NCBI GenBank assembly: GCA_030832095.1
Contig: JAURJT010000035.1
Span: forward strand, 93,501-157,500
Reading direction: 5' to 3'
Source: Gammaproteobacteria bacterium
GTDB taxonomy: Bacteria; Pseudomonadota; Gammaproteobacteria; Burkholderiales; Burkholderiaceae_B
Length of the DNA stretch: 64,000 nt
Both the position numbers and the translations under genes were made by a program. Below the pieces are notes generated by a model. It saw only the letters and a list, made by a program, of their open reading frames with translations, was not told the DNA's origin and did not search any database. Shown here one piece after another: positions 49,101-56,892 of the stretch; position 1 is the first letter of the stretch; every line of letters starts with the position of its first letter.

Positions 49101-49573
49101 TGGATTACGAGCGATTTAAGGCCAAGGCACGCGACTTTCTACGTGCACACGAAGATCGCCTAGCTGTTTATAAGTTACGCACCAATAAGCCTGTGACACC
49201 TAGCGACCTGCTGGAACTTGAGAAGATCCTGCTTGAACAGGCTGCTGGTGATACTGAACTGGTTGAGCACGCTAAGAGTGCAACTGGTGGCCTTGGCCTG
49301 TTCGTGCGATCGCTAGTTGGCTTGGAGCGTGGCGCAGCAATGGATGCTATGGCTGAATTTTTAGATGTAGCTACTGCTACTTCCAGCCAGATTGAATTTA
49401 TCAAGCTGATCGTCAACTATTTGACAGTGGATGGTGCGATTGATGCCAAACGACTGTATGAGTCGCCATTTACCAGCGTGGCTGCGACGGGACCAGATGC
49501 AATCTTTCCTGCAGCCACGGTCACACAGCTATTCAAGACTATCGAAGATATACGACTTAGAGCAGTGGCGTAA
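46187..49573 (+). CDS. hsdR: Type I restriction subunit HsdR
   Basis: 1128 residues. An N-terminal DUF4145-like domain (about 1-120), a coiled-coil link (QLEGLAATQQELEALRAEVA), a PD-(D/E)xK nuclease (YVDYVLWGDDGKPLAVVEAKR, about 247-267), helicase motif I MATGSGKTRTVIAL (about 378), motif II IIDEAHRS (about 476), motif III VGLTATPKDE and motif VI QMIGRGTRLCKDL. All key residues are present, so the enzyme looks active. Confidence 0.96.
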   Translation: MSNFSFLQQEFFAIHDSAKKAESYLTTDARAACWYARMTLEQIIDWIYRYDKNYSCYDTSLGARVHDPCFKLNAGEAIFTKATLVIGIGNRAAHGKAARATDATTAVTELFHISYWLAHTYSEKARPSPALQFNLALVPKATHQSAVTLEQLRAHETAIKQKEAENAALKQQLEGLAATQQELEALRAEVAKAKQANQAHADTHDYNEEQTRDYFIDLLLQEAGWTLDKPEDTEFEVVGMPNSQNKGYVDYVLWGDDGKPLAVVEAKRFKRDPRVGQQQAKLYADCLEQMYKRRPVIYYTNGYEHWFWDDLAAAPRRVQGFYKKDELELLIQRRNSRQSLATAKINDHIVERSYQHQAIRSVTEAVEKHNQRRSLIVMATGSGKTRTVIALTELLMRCNWAKRILFLADRISLVKQASREFLKHLPNAGIVNLLDTADGQGRVYVSTYPTMLNLINNTDTATKRFGIGHFDLVIIDEAHRSIYAKYGAIFDYFDSYLVGLTATPKDEVDHNTYNMFQLDDGVPTYAYALEDAIADNYLVPPQSVAVDLKFQRDGIDYDKLSEEEKEQWDELDWGEDGAPDSVDPPALNAWLFNKDTVDKALEYLMTQGERVASGDRLGKTIIFAKNQLHADFIAERFDINYPAESKGGFARVITFKVGYAQSLIDEFSVKDKAPHIAISVDMLDTGIDVPEVVNLVFFKIVRSKTKFWQMIGRGTRLCKDLYAPGVDKKFFKIIDFCQNIEYFNQQIPTSKGSVSESLDTRLFKTRLDLVNVLDSRVGNKRTQEEHAEESDLRNATAGQLHAIVAGMTLDNIIVRPKRQYVEKYADATSWQTITSLDTAEIAGQLAGLPTQVQDTEEEAKRFDMMILRLQLCVLQGDEGFEKYQKVVKSIAAQLELQDSIPAIRNEMALIQSLNTEDWWLDVTVGMLEQVRKRLRLLIKLLEKSQRPIVYTDFDDAITGTNPIGLPIATAGLDYERFKAKARDFLRAHEDRLAVYKLRTNKPVTPSDLLELEKILLEQAAGDTELVEHAKSATGGLGLFVRSLVGLERGAAMDAMAEFLDVATATSSQIEFIKLIVNYLTVDGAIDAKRLYESPFTSVAATGPDAIFPAATVTQLFKTIEDIRLRAVA

Positions 49574-49579
49574 TTAAAT

Positions 49580-50599
49580 ATGGAATATCAACCACTAAAA
49601 TTTACATTAGGTCAGGTTGACAAGGCTGGGGATACTCTTTCAAAACGAAAAGCAATCCTTGGTGAAGATGAAGCTTGGACTGTTCTTGATAATTGGAGAG
49701 CGGCTCATCACCTTCCACTTCATTACATCTTTATTAATCTTGCTAGACACGCCCGTAAAGTAGATAAAAATGCACTAATTGCTAGGAGACTCAAACGTGC
49801 TCCTTCAATTTTCAGTAAGTTGCAACGAGAACCTAAAATGCTCTTGAAAAGAATGCAAGACATTGCAGGGTGCAGAGCAATTATGCCCAATCTTCAAAAG
49901 GCGATTCAACTCAGCCAATCATTTCAAAATAGCTCTCAAAGCCATCAACTGGATAGAGTGAAGGATTACATCACCAATCCCAAAACATCTGGTTACAGAG
50001 GCGTGCATTTAATTTATAAATTCAACAGTAATGATCCACGTACAAATGAATGGAATGGGAGATGTGTTGAGATTCAAATACGATCAGTCTATCAGCACCT
50101 TTGGGCAACCGCAGTTGAAATCGTTGGGATGATGACTCATCAAGCGCTTAAGTCAAGCAATGGCTCTGTTGCTTGGCTTGAATTTTTTAAATTTGTTAGT
50201 GAAGGATTTTCTCTTTTAGATCAAAAGAAACAGGTACCTGATGACTTATGTAGAAAAATTACAAGCTCTGCCAAAAAATTAGACGTTCAAAAACGACTTA
50301 CTACATACAGCCATGCTCTTCAAAATGCTAAACATCCAAAAGCTAACTTTTATCTTCTCACCGTCGTAGGCCTTAAGTTAACTATTCAAGCCTTTATTGA
50401 CCCAGATCTCGCTGATCAAGCTTATTTAACTGCTGAAAAGCAATTATCTACCCTATCAAATGCTGATGTTGTTTTAGTTGGTGCTGATTCGTTTCATGAA
50501 CTACGAAAGGCATATCCAAATTATTTTGGCGATTCCCTAAGATTTGTCAAACTTCTAGATACGTTAATCATTACAAGGAAACGTTGGTGGCAACTTTAA
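49580..50599 (+). CDS. RelA/SpoT-domain protein, possible alarmone synthetase or toxin
   Basis: 339 residues. RMQDIAGCRAIM (about 92), DYITNPKTSGYRGVHLIY (about 130-147) and CVEIQIRSVYQHLWATAVE (about 163-181) are the synthetase-fold motifs of RelA/SpoT. No hydrolase or ACT/TGS domains. A C-terminal part of about 130 residues is helical, TPR-like by look. It begins 6 bp after hsdR and precedes an Mrr-like nuclease, so it is probably in the same transcript. Relatives (toxSAS such as CapRel, FaRel) act in phage defence by pyrophosphorylating nucleotides or tRNA; which applies here is not known. Confidence 0.8.
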   Translation: MEYQPLKFTLGQVDKAGDTLSKRKAILGEDEAWTVLDNWRAAHHLPLHYIFINLARHARKVDKNALIARRLKRAPSIFSKLQREPKMLLKRMQDIAGCRAIMPNLQKAIQLSQSFQNSSQSHQLDRVKDYITNPKTSGYRGVHLIYKFNSNDPRTNEWNGRCVEIQIRSVYQHLWATAVEIVGMMTHQALKSSNGSVAWLEFFKFVSEGFSLLDQKKQVPDDLCRKITSSAKKLDVQKRLTTYSHALQNAKHPKANFYLLTVVGLKLTIQAFIDPDLADQAYLTAEKQLSTLSNADVVLVGADSFHELRKAYPNYFGDSLRFVKLLDTLIITRKRWWQL

Positions 50600-50634
50600 T
50601 TAAATCTACATTTTTATACTAATGGATGTTTTTA

Positions 50635-51606
50635 ATGAAAAACGTATGGTGTGTACGTGCTGAGTTTGGGTCGTATACAAACAACTTCGTAAATGGAGGA
50701 TATGTTGGGGTTGGTTATAACCTCAACGCAACTCTTGCTGACGTTACGACTCGCGATGAATTGAATGTATTAATTAGAAAAGCCTATCCAGACGTAACCA
50801 GCAATCTCGTCATTGGCCAGCAGGCTGGGCAGGTTGCGAGGTTTTTGCTTGAGATGAAAGAGGGCGATTACGTTATTACCCCAACTGCTGACACTGAATG
50901 GCTACGATATGGTCAAGTTAACAATAAAGGATATTGGTTTGATTCTAATTTGACAGATGGTTGCCCGTATCGTCAACGTCGTGGCGTGACATGGAGCGAG
51001 AAGAAGCTTAGTCGTAGTAGCTTTTCAGTTCCGTTTCAAAACACTATTAGATCGTCCTTGACTGTGTTCGCAGTGAGTCAATGGGATGAATTTTTGACAA
51101 CGATCAAGGCCGAAGGCCATGTTTCACAAAAGAATCACTCAGCTTACGATCCCTACGTATCTGTCCTTGAGCAGGTACTTGAGCTTGACGATAAGGAATT
51201 TGAAATCCTCGTAGGTCACTTGCTAACAGCATTGGGATTTGAGGAGAGCCAAGTAACTGGCAAGACTGGTGACGGTGGTGTTGATGCAACAGGCATCCTA
51301 AATGTCGCCAATCTCGCCAAGGTCAAAGTCTTTGTACAAGCCAAACGGTATAAGCTTGGTCAGCGCATTTCTGCCAGTACCGTCAGACTGCTTCGTCAAG
51401 CAATACCACGTGACGGGCAAGGTGCCTTTATCACCACAGCAGATTTTCAATCTGCAGCTCAGGAAATTGCAATCGATCCTGATTTTCCGCGTATTGGTTT
51501 AATAAACGGCAGACAACTTGTCGATTTATTAGTTGCACATTGGCAGGATATTCCAAGCGAGTTTAGAGATAGGCTTGGCCTACGTATGGGTCTAGTAAAA
51601 GTATAA
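50635..51606 (+). CDS. Mrr-like restriction endonuclease with N-terminal sensor-like domain
   Basis: 323 residues. N-terminal WCVRAEFGSYTNNFVNGGYV is typical of the about 150-residue domain often fused to Mrr; the C-terminal Mrr catalytic domain has EFEILVGHLLTALGFEESQ, then GDGGVDATG (Asp, about 211) and VFVQAKRY (Gln-x-Lys, about 235). Such proteins cut modified or foreign DNA (type IV restriction). ATG at 50635 has GGAT 8 bp before. It follows the RelA/SpoT gene by 35 bp. Confidence 0.85.
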   Translation: MKNVWCVRAEFGSYTNNFVNGGYVGVGYNLNATLADVTTRDELNVLIRKAYPDVTSNLVIGQQAGQVARFLLEMKEGDYVITPTADTEWLRYGQVNNKGYWFDSNLTDGCPYRQRRGVTWSEKKLSRSSFSVPFQNTIRSSLTVFAVSQWDEFLTTIKAEGHVSQKNHSAYDPYVSVLEQVLELDDKEFEILVGHLLTALGFEESQVTGKTGDGGVDATGILNVANLAKVKVFVQAKRYKLGQRISASTVRLLRQAIPRDGQGAFITTADFQSAAQEIAIDPDFPRIGLINGRQLVDLLVAHWQDIPSEFRDRLGLRMGLVKV

Positions 51607-51650
51607 ATTGCTACTGAACGGATGCGACGTCTAACGATCTGGAGGCACAA

Positions 51651-52382
51651 GTGAACGAATTTATATTGGTACTGATACTGTTCATAGTTGTATTGATCTA
51701 CTTGAATTTACGCTTAAAAATTGTTCCTGTCGTTCAAGCCAAAAATTTATTTCGCAATAAATCTTCAAAACGATATGCAGAGGTTGATTTCATTACTCCT
51801 CAATTGAAGAGTGAAAGCTATTCACTGGCAGGAAATTTGGAATATGTTAATCAGCATACTAAGACTGGTGTATTAGGCTTGAGCCGTTCATTTCAGGTCA
51901 AGGGATTTTGCCAAGTATCAGAGCTTTCAAAGAGCGCAAGATTCTTTGAAGGCAATATTATGGTTACATCGTATGAAAACTACCCTGACCTTTTGAGCAC
52001 TTACGATGGCGATACAGTTCGCTTTGTCGTTTTTGATAACAGTACTTTTGAACTAGAAATAAAGTGCTCGCCTGCGTCTTTTGATGAGTTGAAACTTCAG
52101 TTCAGTGCGAATCAAGATACCACGCTCAGAATCCTACATCCTTACTTTAAAAAACAACAAGCCCATCAGTTTCTTATTGGTGGCATTGGCGTAAATATCA
52201 AGGCACTTAACTTCAGTTCTGATTACGGTGGTTCTATTTACGATTTATTTTTGAAGCAGTACCAATCTGCCAATGGCAATATCGCTCACGACTACATATA
52301 CAAAGCCGTTAGTGAATTAATGGTCGTTAGAAGAAAGTCCCAAACGCAGCTACGTGAAGAAGCTGAGAGCCTCGTTGGGTAA
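51651..52382 (+). CDS. Membrane-anchored protein, unknown
   Basis: 243 residues with GTG start. One N-terminal helix (FILVLILFIVVLIYLNLRL) then a soluble part of beta-rich look; no recognised domain. GGAGG lies upstream (51641-51645). Same strand, 44 bp after the Mrr-like gene, so perhaps part of the same operon. Confidence 0.6.
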   Translation: MNEFILVLILFIVVLIYLNLRLKIVPVVQAKNLFRNKSSKRYAEVDFITPQLKSESYSLAGNLEYVNQHTKTGVLGLSRSFQVKGFCQVSELSKSARFFEGNIMVTSYENYPDLLSTYDGDTVRFVVFDNSTFELEIKCSPASFDELKLQFSANQDTTLRILHPYFKKQQAHQFLIGGIGVNIKALNFSSDYGGSIYDLFLKQYQSANGNIAHDYIYKAVSELMVVRRKSQTQLREEAESLVG

Positions 52383-52490
52383 CTCTACCTTTTTCAACTA
52401 AAACTTTATCGCATTTATGCATTGAGCCGCAAGCTGTTCGCTTGGGTTTGCGACATCACATATATGCTGCTTCAAACGGATTTGATCAAA

Positions 52491-52802
52491 ATGAAAATGA
52501 AACGGTTGGCTACACTAATATTGCCCCTTACATTAGTTGGGTGTGACAACAAGACGAGCGACGATCACATTTTTACTCTTTACACTAGCTACGAATCAAA
52601 GAGGCTACACGTAGCAACATTTGACGCCACGCCAAATTCTTTGAACGGGTCTTCGTTGGATAAGAAATGGTTAGAGTTATTTGGCGAGGACAACGCAAAA
52701 GATTGCAATAAGGCTGCTTCAATGTTTCAAAAAGATTTGGACTCAAAGCTTAAAGCTACTGATATTAAATATTGGTGCGAAAAAGGTAGGTATAGGAAAT
52801 GA
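52491..52802 (+). CDS. Small putative lipoprotein
   Basis: 103 residues from the ATG at 52491. MKMKRLATLILPLTLVGCDN has a lipoprotein signal with the lipobox L-x-G-C (LTLVGC); the mature part is short and charged with two more cysteines (KDCNKA, KYWCEKG). Not recognised. The longer frame to 52422 has no support. Confidence 0.55.
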   Translation: MKMKRLATLILPLTLVGCDNKTSDDHIFTLYTSYESKRLHVATFDATPNSLNGSSLDKKWLELFGEDNAKDCNKAASMFQKDLDSKLKATDIKYWCEKGRYRK

Positions 52803-52925
52803 TTCAATTTAACAACATGCGCTCGTTGCGCCTTCCTCTGACATCGCTGAGTGCAAGTACAGACTGGATACTGCTCTAGTAATTGACGTGGTGATGAGCA
52901 TTTTGAATTAGTCAAAAGGAAAATA

Positions 52926-53108
52926 ATGTCCCTAAAATGGCTAGATGTCTTATATTGGATTTTGATTTTTTTGGTGGCTGGAGCTTTATTTGTTGAAATG
53001 TATTCTGTTGCAGCGTTTTTTGTGTTCTTCAGCGTGTCTATTCAATTAAGCGAAATTTCAACTTATTTACGAAGCCTTTTGGTAATTCAACAAGAGAAGT
53101 CCAAATAG
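52926..53108 (+). CDS. Small membrane protein, unknown
   Basis: 60 residues with two hydrophobic stretches (VLYWILIFLVAGALFVEMY; VAAFFVFFSVSIQLSEI). AAAAGGAAAATA stands just before the ATG, a good ribosome site, which supports a real gene. Not recognised. Confidence 0.55.
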   Translation: MSLKWLDVLYWILIFLVAGALFVEMYSVAAFFVFFSVSIQLSEISTYLRSLLVIQQEKSK

Positions 53109-53415
53109 GACGATTCAAGCAGAGATTTAATTCTAAGTTTGAAATCGCTGGATGACTAAGCTCAAGCCGTTGCTGCCCTTGTCTTTGCTTCTGTGTTGCA
53201 CTAATGCTTTTTCTGCGATGCGGTTTGACTGATGATTTATCAGCAAGGGATCAACGATCATGAGTCACAATACGATAACGCTAGCAGTTAATGCGATTTT
53301 GGTAATTGCTTATAGCGCTGCTCAGTTTATGAATTTCATAACAATGAAGTGAATCAAAATTCTTTAATTTTAGTGATCAATATGGTGGAAAACACTTTGA
53401 TTAATCCACTTAGTG
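53109..53415. other. Gap with a short hydrophobic ORF
   Basis: 307 bp, AT-rich, no terminator that I can support. Contains the 30-codon ORF listed next. Nothing else seen. Confidence 0.4.
53260..53352 (+). CDS. Possible 30-residue hydrophobic peptide
   Basis: ATG 53260 to TGA 53352: MSHNTITLAVNAILVIAYSA then AQFMNFITMK, one membrane span. AAGGG lies about 11 bp upstream. Size and character resemble type I toxins or phage small membrane peptides, but no antisense RNA can be read from sequence. Low confidence. Confidence 0.3.
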   Translation: MSHNTITLAVNAILVIAYSAAQFMNFITMK

Positions 53416-56085
53416 CTACCTCGTTTTAGCATCTATCGCGACCTTTTCGCAGATTTTCTTGAAACCAGATAGCCAGTCATTAGCTCTATTAGTTCCATTT
53501 TTTTGATCAATCGCGAGTATCTTGTAGTAATTTGTAATTATCTCGAGCCCCATAGTCTGCTGTCTAGAAGCATCAATATTGATTTCCTTATATTGCATCA
53601 CGGCCAGGTTAGTGAACATAGTGTTGAGTCTTTGCATTTCGTTTTTCGAGGTTGATCCAGTTTTTTTTGCATCTTCAAGATACAGATAGAAGACGCCACT
53701 ACACCGCGCTAAATGGTCTCCTATTTCCATTTGTTCGCTTTTAGAAGAACTTGACGTTGGCGCATTCGCTGTCGATATCACCTCGCGGTCAATATTTTCT
53801 TTAGTATTTTTACGGATTTTATTTAATTCACTACTGGAATACGAAACTAGCCTTGCGTTTACATAATCTGTTTTTTCCTGAATGAAAGCCAATGTCTCCG
53901 CTAATTTTTTTATTATTTCTTCTTGCTCTTTGTCATTCTTATGTGTCACTTCGTTGTAGATAATTCGCCATAGTTTTGCATCCTTTGTTGCTTGTATTTC
54001 AAACTGAACATCTCGATTTGATGCACTTAATGCGTCTTTAGCCTTTTCTGCAGCTGTGCGTGAACTAAAAAATCCTAATTCAACAAATGTAATACGTCCC
54101 CTTGCTTTGGGCGCTTGCGAGTATTCTTTGTCAAATACAAGCATATTTTTTTCTGCTTCTATCTTGGCGACTCGATCTCGCTCAGCTTTAGCAATTTTCT
54201 CTGCTTCAACTTGTGCGAGTCGACGTTCCTCTAGCCTTGCAGCCTCTTGCTTATTTCGCTCATCTTGTTCTATTTTTGCAATTCTTTGTTGCTCCAGCAT
54301 CTGCTTGCGTCTGGCATCCGCTTCAAGATCTTCTTTCATCTTCGTTGCAGCTGCATACGCTTTGCCAGCACCCTCTACGTTTTGGGTCCAAGCCTTTCTC
54401 AACATTTCTATTGCCACATCAAAATTTCTTTCAACGCCTCGTCCCTCCGCATACTTCAGGCCTAAATCAACAATTGCTTGCCTGTGACCCAAATCAACGG
54501 CACGAATTAGTAACTTTGTCGATTGAACTTCATCCTTTTTTGTACCTCTGCCCTCGTCGTATGCCATTGCTAGAGAATACAGGGCATCTAAATCACCACT
54601 ATTTGCTGCCTTTGAGTAGAGTTCAAAGGATTTCGAATAATTTTGAAGCGGCGGCAGAGACCTTTCATATACAACCGCTAAGGCATATTGAACTTTGGGA
54701 TCTCCGTTAATTGCCATTGGTGCCAATATTTTTTCAGCTAACGTATAGTTTTCGTTATTAATCGCGTCGATTCCAGCATTTAGATTCTGCATGTTTTGGG
54801 CAGAATTTCTTGCAACTGCGCTAGGGTTGTCAACACGTGCAGTGGATTGCGGAGGGACATTTTGCTTAGGAGCTCTAAGCTCTTCTAGGTCTACACGAGC
54901 AGTCGATTGCGGAGGAGCATTTTGCTTCGCAGCTCTAACTTGGTCTAGGCTTTGCTGCGCTCCAGCCACATTTTGATTTGCAGCTTTTTGCAGCAGATCA
55001 ATTGCTTGATCTAGATTTTTTTCGACACCAGAGCCTTGAGCATATTTGAGTCCCAGTGCATATTGCGATCTACCAAAGTTCTTACCTGCCGCCTTGGCAT
55101 ACATTTCGATGGCGTAAGCTTCGTCTTGCACCACTCCTTGCCCTTTGTCATATGCTAGACCTAATGCATGCATTGCAACCAAGAATCCTTGATTGGCTGA
55201 CTTTGTGTAAAGTTCGACCGCGGTTACATAGTTTCTTAAAGGGGGTGGGGCACTCTCGTAAATATGTCCAAGCAAGTACTGTGCATACCCATTATTTGCG
55301 GCGACAAGTGGCCTCAGCAGTTGCTCAGCGTTGGTATAGTTTTTGTCTCTTAATAAGCGGACTGCCTCGTCTGTTACTTCTTTTACAGAACCTTGCGCTG
55401 GCCTCGTGGGTGAAGCGACCTGTGGTGGTGCACCTATACGTTCCATTACCCAATTTACATTTTTTTCGCCTTCAAAATACAAGCGGCCATCTGTCTGTAA
55501 CTTGGCGTTAACTTGGTAAAACTTGCCATCTGTGTACACCTGCTGGCCTACAAAGGTAGTGCTTGAGGTGGCAGTTAAACGAACAATACTTTGACCCACC
55601 TGAAAATTAGGACTGTTGGTGCTGGTGGCAACGCCCACCCCATCTTTTAGTACATAGCCATATTTCCATTGCGAGCTGTACCAATTGCCATCAAGCGCTG
55701 AGAGTGGAGCATTCGGGTTTGAAGACACGGCTGATGAAGAACTTCGCGGCGTCTCATTGGGAACCCTACTTTGTGCATTGTTGACACTACCGCATGCAGC
55801 TTGGGCAAATCCTTCCGTTGTTGCGCCCTTGTAGAAGGCTAAGATCTGTCTTTGATCTCCTGTCAGCCATTGGTTGATAACTTCGCCAGAATTTGATTTG
55901 GGCTTATGCAACACGTGAGTTATTTCACCCACGTTGCACTTGATTTCAAAGTATCTACTGCCAACGCTTTCATTCAAGTAGCCCGTGGGCTTGATGTATT
56001 GCACACCACCGCTTCCAAAGGGCTGTGCTTGTACGGTACTTGATATGAGGAAGATAGAAAATAGAACTAAGTATTTAATATTCAT
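53416..56085 (-). CDS. Secreted Sel1-repeat protein with coiled coil and SPOR-like domain
   Basis: 889 residues. Signal peptide MNIKYLVLFSIFLISSTVQA; an N-terminal module of about 210 residues; two Sel1-repeat blocks (about 230-385 and 440-570) separated by a linker with a 20-residue tandem duplication (units around KQNVPPQSTARVD); a long charged coiled coil (about 585-655: LEERRLAQVEAEKIAK); a SPOR-like domain (FVELGFFSSRTAAEKAKDAL, about 665-735); a C-terminal helical part. SPOR domains bind denuded peptidoglycan, so it may act in the periplasm at the wall. Last gene inside the island, convergent with the defence operon. Confidence 0.8.
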   Translation of the reverse strand: MNIKYLVLFSIFLISSTVQAQPFGSGGVQYIKPTGYLNESVGSRYFEIKCNVGEITHVLHKPKSNSGEVINQWLTGDQRQILAFYKGATTEGFAQAACGSVNNAQSRVPNETPRSSSSAVSSNPNAPLSALDGNWYSSQWKYGYVLKDGVGVATSTNSPNFQVGQSIVRLTATSSTTFVGQQVYTDGKFYQVNAKLQTDGRLYFEGEKNVNWVMERIGAPPQVASPTRPAQGSVKEVTDEAVRLLRDKNYTNAEQLLRPLVAANNGYAQYLLGHIYESAPPPLRNYVTAVELYTKSANQGFLVAMHALGLAYDKGQGVVQDEAYAIEMYAKAAGKNFGRSQYALGLKYAQGSGVEKNLDQAIDLLQKAANQNVAGAQQSLDQVRAAKQNAPPQSTARVDLEELRAPKQNVPPQSTARVDNPSAVARNSAQNMQNLNAGIDAINNENYTLAEKILAPMAINGDPKVQYALAVVYERSLPPLQNYSKSFELYSKAANSGDLDALYSLAMAYDEGRGTKKDEVQSTKLLIRAVDLGHRQAIVDLGLKYAEGRGVERNFDVAIEMLRKAWTQNVEGAGKAYAAATKMKEDLEADARRKQMLEQQRIAKIEQDERNKQEAARLEERRLAQVEAEKIAKAERDRVAKIEAEKNMLVFDKEYSQAPKARGRITFVELGFFSSRTAAEKAKDALSASNRDVQFEIQATKDAKLWRIIYNEVTHKNDKEQEEIIKKLAETLAFIQEKTDYVNARLVSYSSSELNKIRKNTKENIDREVISTANAPTSSSSKSEQMEIGDHLARCSGVFYLYLEDAKKTGSTSKNEMQRLNTMFTNLAVMQYKEINIDASRQQTMGLEIITNYYKILAIDQKNGTNRANDWLSGFKKICEKVAIDAKTR

Positions 56086-56370
56086 TTTTAACCACGCTCA
56101 CATCTTCTTTTAGGCTACTCAGTTTTCTCTGTTTCTGCTGTAGGTCTGTACCTACACTTCTCGTCCAAATATTTTCTCATGCAGACTAAGGTCGTGCGAC
56201 TACTTTTACGGAATGTCTTTGATCTGATTTGTAGTCTAAAGCAGTTATAAAGCATGATCCTTGGCTGAGCGAGTGGTTTTAGTATAGGGCTCATTCATTC
56301 CACTAGTCACGAATCTTGCGTTTTTATATCAGTCCATTCCTTAATCTTTCGCGTTCGTCGCTTGTATATT

Positions 56371-56385
56371 GGTTACTTAAGTAAC
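56371..56385. promoter_or_regulatory. Palindrome, copy 3
   Basis: GGTTACTTAAGTAAC, matching 15 of the 16 bases of the other copies (14-bp core GTTACTTAAGTAAC intact). About 285 bp upstream of the Sel1/SPOR gene on the minus strand. Confidence 0.55.
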
Positions 56386-56639
56386 TTTCCCTAAATTGAC
56401 TCTTTTTGGGATCATGTGGTGCACAATGGGTTTTGATCAGCCATTGGGTCAAATCACAGCTGAAAAACGTGCAGATTGTCCAACTTGCTATCTGCAGGAT
56501 TTGTGAATGTGTCGCAGACCAAGTGACCAACCAACATGGTCTTGCCCAACGAGAATAATCCCCTGCCTGTATGGTGTTGGTGTAGTTTGGAAAGCAATGG
56601 AATACAACGGCTTAGGTGTTAATTGACGCTTATTGGCAG

Positions 56640-56660
56640 CGTTGTACAAAACGTTGTACA
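56640..56660 (+). repeat. Integrase arm-type sites near attR (candidate)
   Basis: CGTTGTACA occurs at 56640-56648 and 56652-56660, identical to sites beside attL. They lie inside the island, 57 bp from the right att repeat. Confidence 0.6.
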
Positions 56661-56716
56661 AAATGCCGTATGCTTTAAGAGTCCCATTTTTAATAGCTCG
56701 CAGCGGTGCCCGTTTC

Positions 56717-56772
56717 CTCAAAATCCCCCGCCGCAAGGCGTGCCGGTTCGATTCCGGCCCCGGGCACCAGCA
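56717..56772 (+). repeat. Right attachment repeat (attR), tRNA-Leu 3' fragment
   Basis: Exact 56-bp copy of 31668-31723. It lacks the tRNA 5' half, so it is not a gene. It is the right boundary of the island and also the left boundary of a second element whose integrase remnant follows. Confidence 0.93.
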
Positions 56773-56809
56773 AAATCAAGCACTTACAAAAGTCACTCAA
56801 AATTTTCCC

Positions 56810-56829
56810 CGTAGCACAGTCGTAGCACA
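56810..56829 (+). repeat. Arm-type sites of the second element (candidate)
   Basis: CGTAGCACA at 56810-56818 and 56821-56829 stands where CGTTGTACA stands in the first element; the surrounding bases (ACAAAAACA...TGACTGTAC...GAGCATAGC) are homologous in both elements. Confidence 0.5.
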
Positions 56830-56892
56830 AAAACACAAATGACTGTACTATTGTGAGCATAGCTATTGCTAAGTTATTTTGAGTAAATTCAT

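Larger units (their letters stand above)
56086..56716. other. Right end of the island, non-coding
   Basis: 631 bp without a supported gene. It holds a palindrome copy at 56371 and two GTTGTACA arm-like sites at 56641-56660. A 30-codon ORF near 56415 has no ribosome site. It probably contains the promoter of the Sel1/SPOR gene and the right-end integrase sites. Confidence 0.6.

Noticed and set aside
56633..56842. Plus-strand ORF across the att copy
   Set aside because: It reads through a tRNA fragment and non-coding sequence; no ribosome site or domain.
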